Assembly: GCA_900315505.1 (NCBI GenBank)
Contig: OMZG01000012.1
Coordinates: forward strand, 1-62,632
Direction of reading: 5' to 3'
Source of the DNA: an uncultured Lachnospiraceae bacterium
Lineage (GTDB): Bacteria > Bacillota > Clostridia > Lachnospirales > Lachnospiraceae
DNA length: 62,632 nt
Shown piece after piece: positions 21,880-30,586 of the stretch; position 1 is the stretch's first letter, and the number at the start of each line of letters is the position of its first letter. The translations under genes were made by a program, and so were the position numbers. Below the pieces are notes generated by a model. The model was not told the origin of the DNA and searched no databases. It saw only the letters and a program-made list of their open reading frames with translations.

Positions 21880-22642
21880 ATATATGGTATATTTATAGAG
21901 TACTGACATATTTTACCACATTCATGTATAATTTAATATACTAAGTTATATGCTAATACTTATTTGTATAATTATTGAGTATATTTTACATGAATCTTTA
22001 TATGCATGATATATACATATACGACTACGATATTTATATTTGAAGTTGTCATTTGTATCTGTATATGATTTCGAATTTGTCTTATCACACATGTTATAAT
22101 TCATATTCACCAGCTAATGTTAATTTGCTTTATAAAACATATTATACTTTGCAGTTATATTATTATTCATGGTATAATTTATATATGTTGTAATATACAT
22201 GTTATACTATATAATACATATATATCTACATGTATGTTTTATAATTTATTTTATAATATAGCTACATATACAGTAGCATATACGAATGTATATTAATATA
22301 ATCAATTGCATTAGATGGCTAATATTACATATAAAAATCATATTAGGATACATATTGATAATTATATGATAAAATACATATATATAATTTAGATATAAAT
22401 TGATAATTATAAGGTAAAATACATATATGTAAATTAGATAAATATTAGTATAAATATTCTAAATAAAATTATAATATATAATACGATTTCAAATATAATA
22501 TTCATTCAAAGATGTGACTATAATAGTAGAATACAAATTGACATAAAAATACAAATATAATATACTAAGTAGAAGGCTAATCCGAATAAAAGAATCACTC
22601 AAGAATGAGCATATAAATGCGGATGTTTAATAAGGAGAATAA
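21880..22642. other. AT-rich intergenic region, candidate centromere / origin segment
   Basis: More than 760 bp without a gene, with an AT content far above the rest of the window and dense TATA-type tracts. It holds a tandem pair of 41-bp repeats (22355-22395 and 22400-22440, 45-bp period) and a spaced pair sharing AATATACTAAGT and GCTAAT (21935-21957 and 22559-22581), the second just before parA. ParA proteins without an N-terminal HTH usually use a centromere upstream of parA bound by the small partner protein. The tract could also be the unwinding region of the origin. Nothing here is a recognisable DnaA-box cluster. Confidence 0.65.
22355..22440. repeat. Tandem 41-bp repeat pair upstream of parA
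   Basis: Two copies at 22355-22395 and 22400-22440 begin TTGATAATTATA and end TTAGATA, differing at only a few positions. They lie 200-290 bp before parA and are candidate sites for the partition complex. Confidence 0.75.
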
Positions 22643-23413
22643 ATGACAACAATATCAATTGCGAACCAGAAGGGCGGTGTCGCAAAAACTACAACAGCAC
22701 TGTGCCTGGCAAATGGTCTCCAGGAATGTGGATACAAGGTCCTGATGATAGATATGGATCCACAATGCAATACCTCGAGCACATATAAAGCAGTTCAGGA
22801 GGATACGAATACGCTGTATGACCTGCTACATGAGGATTGTACTATAGAGGAAGCCATACAGGAGACAGATAGTGGAGACATAATATCAGGAGACAATCAC
22901 TTGGCAGGGATCGAGGGTGAATTTGCAGCTCATATCAAGAACTATTCTTTATTAAGGAAGAAACTCACTGAAATAGCCGACAATTATGACTTCACTATCA
23001 TAGATACACCGCCTAATATAGGCTTCTACATGACAAGTGCTCTGGTGGCCTCTGATGGTGTGATAGTACCACTAAAGGCAGAAAAATTCGCAATAGACGG
23101 TCTGGCGCAGATCATGTCAAATATTAATGATGCAAAGGACGTAAATCCTGATCTGAAGATATATGGTGTACTTCTTACAGTATATGACAAGAGAACAGCT
23201 CTTGATACGATAGTACATGATCAGCTGCCTGAAATCGGAAAAGAACAGGGCTTTAATGTATTCAGGACATCTATAAGAACCTGTCAGCAGATAAAAGAGG
23301 CCCAGTCACGTCAGGTAAGATTATTCGATGAATATCCAAACTGTAACGCAGCAATTGACTATGCAAACCTGATCAGGGAGCTTTTAGAGCAGCTTAAAAA
23401 GGAGGACGAATGA
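22643..23413 (+). CDS. parA: ParA-family partition ATPase
   Basis: 256 residues, a small ParA with no N-terminal DNA-binding domain (type Ib-like size). The deviant Walker A KGGVAKTT with its signature lysine is near residue 10, Walker A prime MIDMDPQCNTS near 38, and Walker B YDFTIIDTPPN near 110. It moves or positions the replicon by ATP-dependent binding to the nucleoid. The small RHH partner gene overlaps its stop (ATGA), and the iteron origin and rep gene follow. The gene starts after AAGGAGAATAA at the end of a long AT-rich stretch, the usual place for the centromere in this class. Confidence 0.92.
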   Translation: MTTISIANQKGGVAKTTTALCLANGLQECGYKVLMIDMDPQCNTSSTYKAVQEDTNTLYDLLHEDCTIEEAIQETDSGDIISGDNHLAGIEGEFAAHIKNYSLLRKKLTEIADNYDFTIIDTPPNIGFYMTSALVASDGVIVPLKAEKFAIDGLAQIMSNINDAKDVNPDLKIYGVLLTVYDKRTALDTIVHDQLPEIGKEQGFNVFRTSIRTCQQIKEAQSRQVRLFDEYPNCNAAIDYANLIRELLEQLKKEDE

Positions 23414-23895
23414 AGAACTCAAGGACAAAGGCAGGAAATATTTTCGCTTCAATTAAAGAAGAAGAGGTAAAGGAAAAAGCAGCCAGCGAAATCAGCAAAG
23501 TAAGGGCAGATAAGGAAGAAAAACGGGAAGAAAATAAGGTTGATTCGTCTATCAATAATAAGAGTTCAGTAGATTCGGCTACCAAAAAGCCCGAAACTAT
23601 GGCAAAAACTACTACAACTGCAAAAACAGCGTTAAAACATGCTTCAGATGCAGAAGTGTCAGAATCAGATTCAGATAATCCTGGCATCAACTACTTAAAT
23701 TCAGTTCAGAATCAGGTTGAAACGCCAGTCAACAATGGATTATTATACATTGTACCTACCAAAAAGAAGACCAGAAGCCACAGGAAGGGATTTCTCCTGT
23801 CAGATCTGGCTCTTAATAACCTTCAGAAGGAGGCTGCAAAGTATGAAATCAGCGAGAATGAATTAATAAATCAGATCCTTGAAAAAATGGTCTGA
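23410..23895 (+). CDS. Partition partner protein with C-terminal RHH domain (ParB analogue)
   Basis: 161 residues with no similarity to classic ParB. The first 120 are charged, then low-complexity and Ser/Thr/Lys-rich, likely disordered. The end (about 128-161) fits a ribbon-helix-helix domain: the strand KGFLLSD, helix LALNNLQKEAAKYE, turn ISENE and helix LINQILEKMV. The N-terminal start KAGNIFASIKEEE could be the ParA-stimulating segment, as small RHH partners carry an arginine-finger-like region there. ATGA overlap with parA and the terminator shortly after define a parA-parB unit. DNA binding to the upstream AT-rich repeats is inferred. Confidence 0.75.
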   Translation: MKNSRTKAGNIFASIKEEEVKEKAASEISKVRADKEEKREENKVDSSINNKSSVDSATKKPETMAKTTTTAKTALKHASDAEVSESDSDNPGINYLNSVQNQVETPVNNGLLYIVPTKKKTRSHRKGFLLSDLALNNLQKEAAKYEISENELINQILEKMV

Positions 23896-23973
23896 GCATA
23901 AGTAAAATCGGCCAGAATATCGGTTCAGCATTATTATTAAAGATACACAACAACAAATATTTATTTATTAGAA

Positions 23974-24016
23974 AAGCCGCCAAGGTGCCTGAAAAAGGCT
24001 CTTGAAGGCTTTTTTC
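23974..24016 (+). terminator. Terminator of the par operon
   Basis: AAGCC...CAAG pairs with CTTG...GGCTT, with an inner GCC/GGC hairpin, then a T-run at 24010-24015. It separates par from the iterons. Confidence 0.8.
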
Positions 24017-24017
24017 A

Positions 24018-24451
24018 TGGCATAAATGATTTAAAATTCAAGCAGGATACAGATAAAGCTATGGCATGATCAGAGGCAGGTTATGGCAGAAAATACTTAT
24101 GTGAGTAACATTTAGTGGCATAAATGACTTGAAATCCCGGCGAAATTTACTTATAGACTGAAGAACCGGCATCAAAAGTGCAATTTCAGTGACCAGAATC
24201 AGAGAATTAAGTATTTTATGCCATGATTGTGATATTCATTGCTGGCATATAAGTAAATTATGCCAGTGGATAAGTATTTATTGCCATAATATGTGACCAC
24301 AATAAGTAAATTATGCCATAACGAAAGTAATTTTAGCCATAAGACAAGTATATTCCGCCATAATAACGACGGTACAGAGCGATGAAACAAAATTGCCCTG
24401 ATTAAGTATATACGGCCATCAAAAGAAAAGAATTAGTGGCAAAAACTACTT
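24018..24451. repeat. Iteron array, likely replication origin
   Basis: Seven direct 15-bp iterons, consensus AAGTAWWTTATGCCA, begin at 24209, 24251, 24272, 24304, 24325, 24346 and 24404; three of the intervals are exactly 21 bp, two helix turns. Five more copies lie in reverse: 24018-24032, 24084-24098, 24116-24130, 24138-24152 (degenerate) and 24437-24451. The last lies beside the -35 of rep. This is the classic layout of an iteron-controlled origin with Rep autorepression. The 630-bp gap has no gene. Confidence 0.88.
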
Positions 24452-24459
24452 AAAAATAC

Positions 24460-24491
24460 TTGACAATGTATAAAGAATGTGTTTTTATAAT
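24460..24491 (+). promoter_or_regulatory. Probable rep promoter
   Basis: TTGACA at 24460-24465 and TATAAT at 24486-24491. The spacing is 20 bp, longer than ideal; TTTATA two bases earlier gives 18. An inverted iteron ends nine bases upstream of the -35, so Rep dimers could block it. Confidence 0.55.
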
Positions 24492-24531
24492 ATGGTATCA
24501 AGTAGAATCAGCCATGAAAGGACAGTAGTTC

Positions 24532-25908
24532 ATGCCATCAAAAAAGTCAGATAAGACAATAGAAGATGAACTCGTCGAGAAGGAATCCAATGCCCAGGTA
24601 ATGAAGGGCAAAGAGATAATCACAGCAAAGTACAAGTCATCCCTTTTAGAGAACAAGCTGACATCCATCGCGCTGTCAAGACTTACGATGGAGGGAGATA
24701 CACCTGTGGCTACGCTATATCCGTCGGAGATCAAGAAGCTTCTGGGTCGGCAGTCTGATACAAATATATACAAGAAGCTGATAGCAACGGCCAAGACAAT
24801 GACCGGACATCAGATGGTGATCGAAGATAATAACGGCAATTTCGAGGTCATGGCCATGATCACGAATGCACATTATGAGGACGGGGTATTCACAGTTACA
24901 TTTAATAAAAAAATCGCGCCCTTTATCTACAATATCAAGGGCAGCTATACGAGTTATTCGCTTGCAAATGTGCTCAGATTCAGGTGCGATTACTCGTTCC
25001 GTATATATGAGCTGATAAAGTCAGAGGCCTGGCATCTGAAAAAGGGCGATCCGAATTCATACTGGGTCAAGGATTATGGACTTTCCGAGCTCAAATGCAT
25101 GATCGGAGTCGTCAATATGGACGAGGCCAGAGTCAAGAGGGCAAAGATGAATGGCGCAAGCTGGGACAGGATAGTCGAGATTGCAAATGAAAAGTCATTC
25201 AACGAGTGGGGCGATTTCAGACGAAGGGTTCTCGAGAGAGCAAGGAAGGAGCTTCGCGAGCAGTGCGATGTCAAGTTTGACTACAATCCGATAGCAGCCG
25301 GAAGAGGAGGCAAGATTGTAGCAGTCAAGTTCATTATCAGCTGGAATAATCCGGGTGAGAAGGTAATAGAAGCTATCAGCGAGAAAAAGAAGCTGGTTGA
25401 AGCAACCAACAACCAGTACGAGCAGATGTCTCTGTTCAATCTGCCAGAGTCAATGGAGGCACTTGTCGGTCATAACGGACTATCAGAGGATGATGTCAGG
25501 ATGCTGCTGAAGGAATCCCTGCATGATGAAAAGGAGGTACTTCGTGCAGTCAGGCTGGCTGATGCACAGTCCAACCCGATCGAGAACTATGTAGGCTGGA
25601 TCAGGGAGTGCATAAGGCGGCATTATAAGGATCCGAAGATGGTGGCAGAAGGCTCATCAGATAAGGGTGACAGAATAGTTGAAGCACGAGCCATCATAGA
25701 TGATACGACAAAGGATGAAGAAAAAGCCATGTCCGCGGCATATTGGAATAAGGCTATGAAAAAAAATTCTGAAAAATATCGCGAATTTGTGATGTATTTA
25801 TCTGAATTAGGTGTTACAATAGACATGTTCACTGATGGAAATGAGGATTATGAGTGTGGGGAGAAATTCATGCAGTGGATAAAGACGGGGCAGATAAACC
25901 CGTTCTGA
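24532..25908 (+). CDS. Replication initiator, Rep_3 (RepB/RepE) superfamily
   Basis: 458 residues. Residues 20-260 carry the two winged-helix domains of Rep_3 initiators: an early block KYKSSLLENKLTSIALSRL, then the conserved core DYSFRIYELIKSEAWHL near residue 160, and the second-domain DNA-binding stretch around FNEWGDFRRRVLERARKEL near 225. The C-terminal 190 residues are an extension with a helical segment (MLLKESLHDEKEVLRAVRLAD), longer than most plasmid Reps of 230-350 residues. It should bind the iterons just upstream, open the origin and load the helicase. AAAGGA precedes the ATG. The next genes follow after 34 and 20 bp with no terminator, so rep may be co-transcribed with an EAL protein. 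Confidence 0.88.
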   Translation: MPSKKSDKTIEDELVEKESNAQVMKGKEIITAKYKSSLLENKLTSIALSRLTMEGDTPVATLYPSEIKKLLGRQSDTNIYKKLIATAKTMTGHQMVIEDNNGNFEVMAMITNAHYEDGVFTVTFNKKIAPFIYNIKGSYTSYSLANVLRFRCDYSFRIYELIKSEAWHLKKGDPNSYWVKDYGLSELKCMIGVVNMDEARVKRAKMNGASWDRIVEIANEKSFNEWGDFRRRVLERARKELREQCDVKFDYNPIAAGRGGKIVAVKFIISWNNPGEKVIEAISEKKKLVEATNNQYEQMSLFNLPESMEALVGHNGLSEDDVRMLLKESLHDEKEVLRAVRLADAQSNPIENYVGWIRECIRRHYKDPKMVAEGSSDKGDRIVEARAIIDDTTKDEEKAMSAAYWNKAMKKNSEKYREFVMYLSELGVTIDMFTDGNEDYECGEKFMQWIKTGQINPF

Positions 25909-25942
25909 GAATATACCGACAGGGACTACGAAAGGGAAACAT

Positions 25943-27856
25943 ATGGAATGGTCTATTGAGTTTGAAGTGGTAGGACTGGTGATCTCGATCATCCTCCTCT
26001 TCAATCTTAAATCAAACAGGATGCTGCCTATGAAGAGCGGGAATCTCTTCACGAATCTGATATTTATCTCACTCCTGATCATTTTAGGCAATCTGGCTGC
26101 GACAGGCATGGATACATATTCAACAGGTTCCTACACAGGTCTGCAGATATTCCTTAATACATTTTATTTTGCAGCAGTCTTTCTGTTCTTCTTTTCAATG
26201 CACCTTTTCTGCGGTGCGATAGCATGCGAGAAGAGCGGCAGATATTTTCATACCAGGATTTACAGCATGATCCTTTACCTGGTAATGGATGCACTTCTTG
26301 TGGTGAATCTTTTCACAGGGATCATTTTCCGGATCACACCGGAGGGATATGAGAGAGGCAGTCTCTATTATTATCTTTTATTCCCGTATATGGCAATAGA
26401 GATGGGCATAGGTGTAGCCCGTATTTTCCTTGCAAGGAAGAATATGGCCCGCAGGATCAGATACAGTATATATATTTCCACGGCTATCATCCTTTTTGTA
26501 TCAGTATATCAGATCTACCTTGAGCCTGGAAGGCTCATGCTGAGCGGAGGTATAGCTCTGGGTCTTATCATAGTCTATCTGGCTTTTATAGATTCTGAGA
26601 ACGACAATGAGATAAAGACCGGCACATACAATACCAAGGGATTCAGACGCTATATGACGGAGCGGATACTTAGTGGAAATCCATTCAGGGTTTATTTCCT
26701 GCAGATAGAGGGATATGATACATTTCTGTCAGTGTTCGGCAGGGTGAAGACTGACCGCATGCTATGGCCGATAGGCAGGGAACTGATAAGGAAGTACAGG
26801 GCCACCTTTTATCTGCATTCAGGGCTTTATGCCGTCGTTGAGACCGATGAGCGCAGATATGACCAGCTTCAGAGGGATATTGATATTGTCATAGGAAAAG
26901 AACGTTATATCGATGGAGAAAGAGCAGACATGGCATTCCGCACACTTGTGGTGACTGATAGCTGTGGCTTTGCGGATGCGCAGGGGATGTACACAGTAGT
27001 CTGTGATGCCATAAGGGCGCGCAATTACGATAAGAAGCCGTATGAGATCGTGTCAGCTGAGGATGTTACTGAGTCTGAACAGAAGAAGAGGCTGGATCAG
27101 GCTATCTACAGGGATCTGAAGAATGACGGAGTCCGGGTGTATTACCAGCCTATATATGATAATAATTGCGATCAGATACATTCAGCAGAGGCACTGGCCA
27201 GAATTTATGATAAGGAGCTGGGACTGATTTTCCCTGACAATTTCATACCTCTTTTTGAGCAGGATGGTGCGATACTCAGATTTGGAAAAATAATTTTCGA
27301 AAATGTCTGCCGTTTCATCAGGGACAATGACATGGAGGAGCTCGGGCTCGAGTATATCGAAGTGAATCTCTCCCCGATCCAGTGCATGCAGCCTTCGCTT
27401 CCGGAGGATCTGATACAGATAGCAGACAGGTACGGGGTTGATATGAAGTATATCAATTTCGAGATCACTGAGACAGCAAATCTCTCAGCTGACAGGCTGA
27501 TGCATCTGATGTCGACTCTTATAGACAGAGGGGCTTCGTTCTCCGTGGATGATTTCGGTACAGGATATTCCAATATCATCAGGGTTTCGAACCTTCCATT
27601 CCGCATAATAAAGATTGACAAGTCTATTCTCTGGGATTATTTCAAGACAAAGGATGAAATGGTTCCGCGTATCTATGAGATGATGCACATCAAGGGCTTT
27701 ACGATGGTTACAGAGGGAGTAGAGACAGAGGATATGCATTACTGGCTGAAGAATGAGGCAAAATGCCAGTATGAACAGGGCTATCTCTATTCGAAGCCTA
27801 TCGATGAGAAGAGCTTCATCGGATATCTCAGACAGCACAAGAAAGAATTGGCATAA
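25943..27856 (+). CDS. Membrane c-di-GMP phosphodiesterase (7TM, degenerate GGDEF, EAL)
   Basis: 637 residues. About seven hydrophobic helices fill residues 8-215. A degenerate GGDEF-like domain follows (220-370; the signature loop is replaced by FYLHSGLYAVVE). The C-terminal EAL domain has the catalytic set: SAEALARI, the asparagine in VNLSP, FEITE, VDDFGTGYSN, KIDKS and TEGVET, then QGYLYSKP. It should hydrolyse c-di-GMP to pGpG under control of a signal sensed in the membrane. It starts 34 bp after rep and ends 20 bp before a GH94 gene. A PilZ receptor and a second GGDEF/EAL protein lie within 10 kb, so this region is rich in c-di-GMP functions. Confidence 0.88.
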   Translation: MEWSIEFEVVGLVISIILLFNLKSNRMLPMKSGNLFTNLIFISLLIILGNLAATGMDTYSTGSYTGLQIFLNTFYFAAVFLFFFSMHLFCGAIACEKSGRYFHTRIYSMILYLVMDALLVVNLFTGIIFRITPEGYERGSLYYYLLFPYMAIEMGIGVARIFLARKNMARRIRYSIYISTAIILFVSVYQIYLEPGRLMLSGGIALGLIIVYLAFIDSENDNEIKTGTYNTKGFRRYMTERILSGNPFRVYFLQIEGYDTFLSVFGRVKTDRMLWPIGRELIRKYRATFYLHSGLYAVVETDERRYDQLQRDIDIVIGKERYIDGERADMAFRTLVVTDSCGFADAQGMYTVVCDAIRARNYDKKPYEIVSAEDVTESEQKKRLDQAIYRDLKNDGVRVYYQPIYDNNCDQIHSAEALARIYDKELGLIFPDNFIPLFEQDGAILRFGKIIFENVCRFIRDNDMEELGLEYIEVNLSPIQCMQPSLPEDLIQIADRYGVDMKYINFEITETANLSADRLMHLMSTLIDRGASFSVDDFGTGYSNIIRVSNLPFRIIKIDKSILWDYFKTKDEMVPRIYEMMHIKGFTMVTEGVETEDMHYWLKNEAKCQYEQGYLYSKPIDEKSFIGYLRQHKKELA

Positions 27857-27876
27857 TTATTTCAGGAGGAATAATA

Positions 27877-30279
27877 GTGGAATACGGCTATTTTGATGAC
27901 AAGGCCAGGGAATATGTGATTACGAATCCGGCGACACCTGCACCCTGGGCAAATTATCTGGGGTCCGTCAATTACGGCGGCCTTATATCAAATAATGCAG
28001 GCGGATACAGCTTCGCGAAATCCGGTGCTGACGGCAGGATTATCAGATATGTTTTCAATCAGCAGGATAAGCCTGGAAGATATGTGTATCTAAGGGATGA
28101 TGATACAGCTGATTACTGGTCAGCATCATGGCAGCCTGTCGGCAAGAACCTGAATGATTACAGAAGTATCTGCCGTCACGGGATGGGATATACGAAGATG
28201 TATGCTGCCTATTCAGGTATCCACTCTGAGGTGCTGTATTATGTGCCGCTGGATGCAGAGTATGAGGTCTGGGCGGTTTCTGTGGAGAATCATTCGAAGA
28301 GACCGAGAAATCTCACTGTTTCAGGTGTCTGTGAGTTTACGAATGAGAATAATTACGAGCAGGATCAGGTTAATCTCCAGTATTCGCTGTTCATCACAAG
28401 AACGATTTATGAGAAAAATAAGATCCGTCAGCAGGTAAATGGTAATCTCGATGTATCGGGAGAGGCAGGAGAGAAAAGCGACGGCAATCGGTTCGTTGAG
28501 AGATTTATAGGTCTGGCAGGTGCAGAGGTCAGCTCGTTCTGTGGGGACAGGGATGAATTTCTCGGACCATACAGATATTATAATAATCCTATAGGAATAG
28601 AAAACGGAGATCTCGGTGGAGCATTAAACTACGGCGGTAATAGTGTTGGCGCGCTTTCTACAAAGCTGACACTTGATCCTGGTGAGAGGAAGACACTCTG
28701 CTTTATCGTAGGTATGCAGGACAATCAGAGGTCTACAGAGATCCTGCGTCATTATGAGATCCACACAAGAGATATCGTGACTGATGAGCTGAAGACCCTG
28801 AAGAACTGGTGGTATGAGAAGTTTAGTCATTTTGAAGTACATACACCATCGAAGGAATTCGATACGATGGTGAATACCTGGAATGCATACAACTGCTTCA
28901 TGACCTTCCTGTGGTCGAGAGCAGCCTCATTTATATATTGCGGTCAGAGAAATGGCTACGGATTCAGGGACACCGTTCAGGATATTCAGGGAATCATCCA
29001 TCTTGCTCCTGATATGGCAAGGGAAAAGATAGAATTCATGCTGTCAGGACAGGTAGATAATGGCGGAGGACTTCCTCTCGTTAAGTTTACACATGATCCG
29101 GGACATGAGATGACACCGGATGATCCTGACTATGAGGGTACATACAGAGCGGACGACGCTCTCTGGCTGTTCCCGACGATATATAAGTACATTGCCGAGA
29201 CTGGTGAAATGGCTTTCCTTGACAAAGAGATTCCATACTGTAATAATGGTAGCGACATAGTATATGATCATCTGAAGAAGGCTATCGGATTTTCACTGGA
29301 TCATCTCGGGCCGCATGGTCTGCCGGCCGGTCTATGGGCTGACTGGAATGACTGCCTCAGACTCGGTGCAAATGGTGAGTCGAGCTTTGTGGCGTTCCAG
29401 TTCTATTATGCGCTGGTTCTCATGAAGAGCTTCGCTGAGGCCAGATCTGATAAGGATTATGTAGGGACTCTGAATAGCCTGATCGATGAATATGGGCAGA
29501 AGATCCAGGATCTCTGCTGGGATGAAGACAGGTTTATCCGCGGATATACTGAGGATGGCACGAAGATAGGTCAGCCGGGCGATCCGGAGGCAGCTATCTG
29601 GCTTAATCCGCAGTCATGGTCAGTGATCAGTACCCTTGCTACTAAGGAGCAGGAGAAGAAGTCATTCGAGCTGGTGAATACACAGCTCAATACGGCATAC
29701 GGAGCAGTTCTTATGGATCCGCCGTATCATGAGCATGCATTTGACGGAGCGCTTGCAGTCATTTTCAATGCAGGCATGAAGGAAAATGGCGGGATATTCT
29801 CACAGTCCCAGGGATGGCTGATCCTGGCAGAGGCCTTGATGGGCAATGGTAATGATGCCTTCATGTATTTCATGGAGAATGCACCTGCCGCACAGAACCG
29901 TAAGGCTGAGATCAGGAGGATTGAGCCATACGTATATGGTCAGTTTACTGAGGGCAAGTATTCACCGAATCTTGGAAGAAGCCATGTACACTGGCTGACG
30001 GGTACGGCCAGTACAGTAATGGTAGGCTGCGTAGAAGGAATCTGCGGAATGCGGCCGGATCTGAATGGCATCCATATAAGCCCGTCAATTCCTTCAGACT
30101 GGGATTCTTTTTCCATAGAGAAGGATTTCAGGGGCTGTCATCTGTCGATATCCGTTGCAAATCCGCAGCACAGACAGTCGGGGGTATCCAGGCTGATCCT
30201 GAATGGCGAAGAGATTGATGGTGATTATATACCGGCGGAGAGACTGAAGGAGTCAAATGAGATAGAAGTAATTCTCTGA
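27877..30279 (+). CDS. GH94 disaccharide phosphorylase (cellobiose/laminaribiose/chitobiose type)
   Basis: 800 residues, close to cellobiose and chitobiose phosphorylases. The start MEYGYFDDKAREYVIT and the PAPWANYLG block are the family opening, and GFRDTVQD near residue 365 lies in the donor site. The general acid is the aspartate of ADWNDCLRLG near 490. WLTGTASTVMVG and PSIPSDWDSF complete the pattern. It cleaves a beta-linked disaccharide with phosphate to sugar-1-phosphate and sugar in the cytoplasm; no signal peptide is present. The specificity among cellobiose, laminaribiose and chitobiose cannot be settled by eye. It begins at a GTG after AGGAGG, 20 bp behind the EAL gene. Confidence 0.88.
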   Translation: MEYGYFDDKAREYVITNPATPAPWANYLGSVNYGGLISNNAGGYSFAKSGADGRIIRYVFNQQDKPGRYVYLRDDDTADYWSASWQPVGKNLNDYRSICRHGMGYTKMYAAYSGIHSEVLYYVPLDAEYEVWAVSVENHSKRPRNLTVSGVCEFTNENNYEQDQVNLQYSLFITRTIYEKNKIRQQVNGNLDVSGEAGEKSDGNRFVERFIGLAGAEVSSFCGDRDEFLGPYRYYNNPIGIENGDLGGALNYGGNSVGALSTKLTLDPGERKTLCFIVGMQDNQRSTEILRHYEIHTRDIVTDELKTLKNWWYEKFSHFEVHTPSKEFDTMVNTWNAYNCFMTFLWSRAASFIYCGQRNGYGFRDTVQDIQGIIHLAPDMAREKIEFMLSGQVDNGGGLPLVKFTHDPGHEMTPDDPDYEGTYRADDALWLFPTIYKYIAETGEMAFLDKEIPYCNNGSDIVYDHLKKAIGFSLDHLGPHGLPAGLWADWNDCLRLGANGESSFVAFQFYYALVLMKSFAEARSDKDYVGTLNSLIDEYGQKIQDLCWDEDRFIRGYTEDGTKIGQPGDPEAAIWLNPQSWSVISTLATKEQEKKSFELVNTQLNTAYGAVLMDPPYHEHAFDGALAVIFNAGMKENGGIFSQSQGWLILAEALMGNGNDAFMYFMENAPAAQNRKAEIRRIEPYVYGQFTEGKYSPNLGRSHVHWLTGTASTVMVGCVEGICGMRPDLNGIHISPSIPSDWDSFSIEKDFRGCHLSISVANPQHRQSGVSRLILNGEEIDGDYIPAERLKESNEIEVIL

Positions 30280-30304
30280 AAAAATACTATTCTTTAGTAA
30301 AAGG

Positions 30305-30332
30305 TTGCAAAATTTTTATTAAATTGTATAAT
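30305..30332 (+). promoter_or_regulatory. Promoter of the RHH-PilZ pair
   Basis: TTGCAA (30305-30310), 16-bp spacer, TATAAT (30327-30332), 37 bp before the RHH start codon. Confidence 0.7.
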
Positions 30333-30368
30333 AATTTTTGTATATTTTTTGCAAAGGAGAATAAGAGA

Positions 30369-30569
30369 ATGCCACAGGGAACATCAAGACCACATAGAGG
30401 AAGGCCGAAGGTTGCAATACCGAAGAAGCAGTACACGCTGACAATGCGTCCTGATATGTATGAAAGGGCAAAGAAAGAGGCTGAGAGAAGGGGACTCTCC
30501 TTTTCACAGCTTGTATCTGACGCTCTGAAGGAATATCTGGAACGATCCGGTGTGCATCCTCTCGGCTGA
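30369..30569 (+). CDS. Small RHH (CopG/Arc-like) DNA-binding protein
   Basis: 66 residues. The strand KKQYTLTMRPDMYERAKKEA and helices GLSFSQLVSDALKEYLERSG form a complete ribbon-helix-helix. The basic N-terminus contains HRGRPKV, like an AT-hook (core GRP), so it may grip AT-rich minor grooves as well. ATG at 30369 follows AAAGGAG; an in-frame start upstream has no ribosome site. No toxin gene is next to it: 17 bp downstream is a PilZ gene. It could be a regulator of that gene or a nucleoid protein; the target is unknown. Confidence 0.7.
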   Translation: MPQGTSRPHRGRPKVAIPKKQYTLTMRPDMYERAKKEAERRGLSFSQLVSDALKEYLERSGVHPLG

Positions 30570-30586
30570 AAAGTGAAGGATACACT

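Noticed and set aside
21880-22642. Coding sequence in the AT-rich tract
   Set aside because: All six frames are broken by stops; no ribosome site is present before the one for parA.
24018-24451. CRISPR array
   Set aside because: The repeats are 15 bp with gaps of only a few bases and occur in both orientations beside rep. That is an iteron pattern. No cas gene is present.
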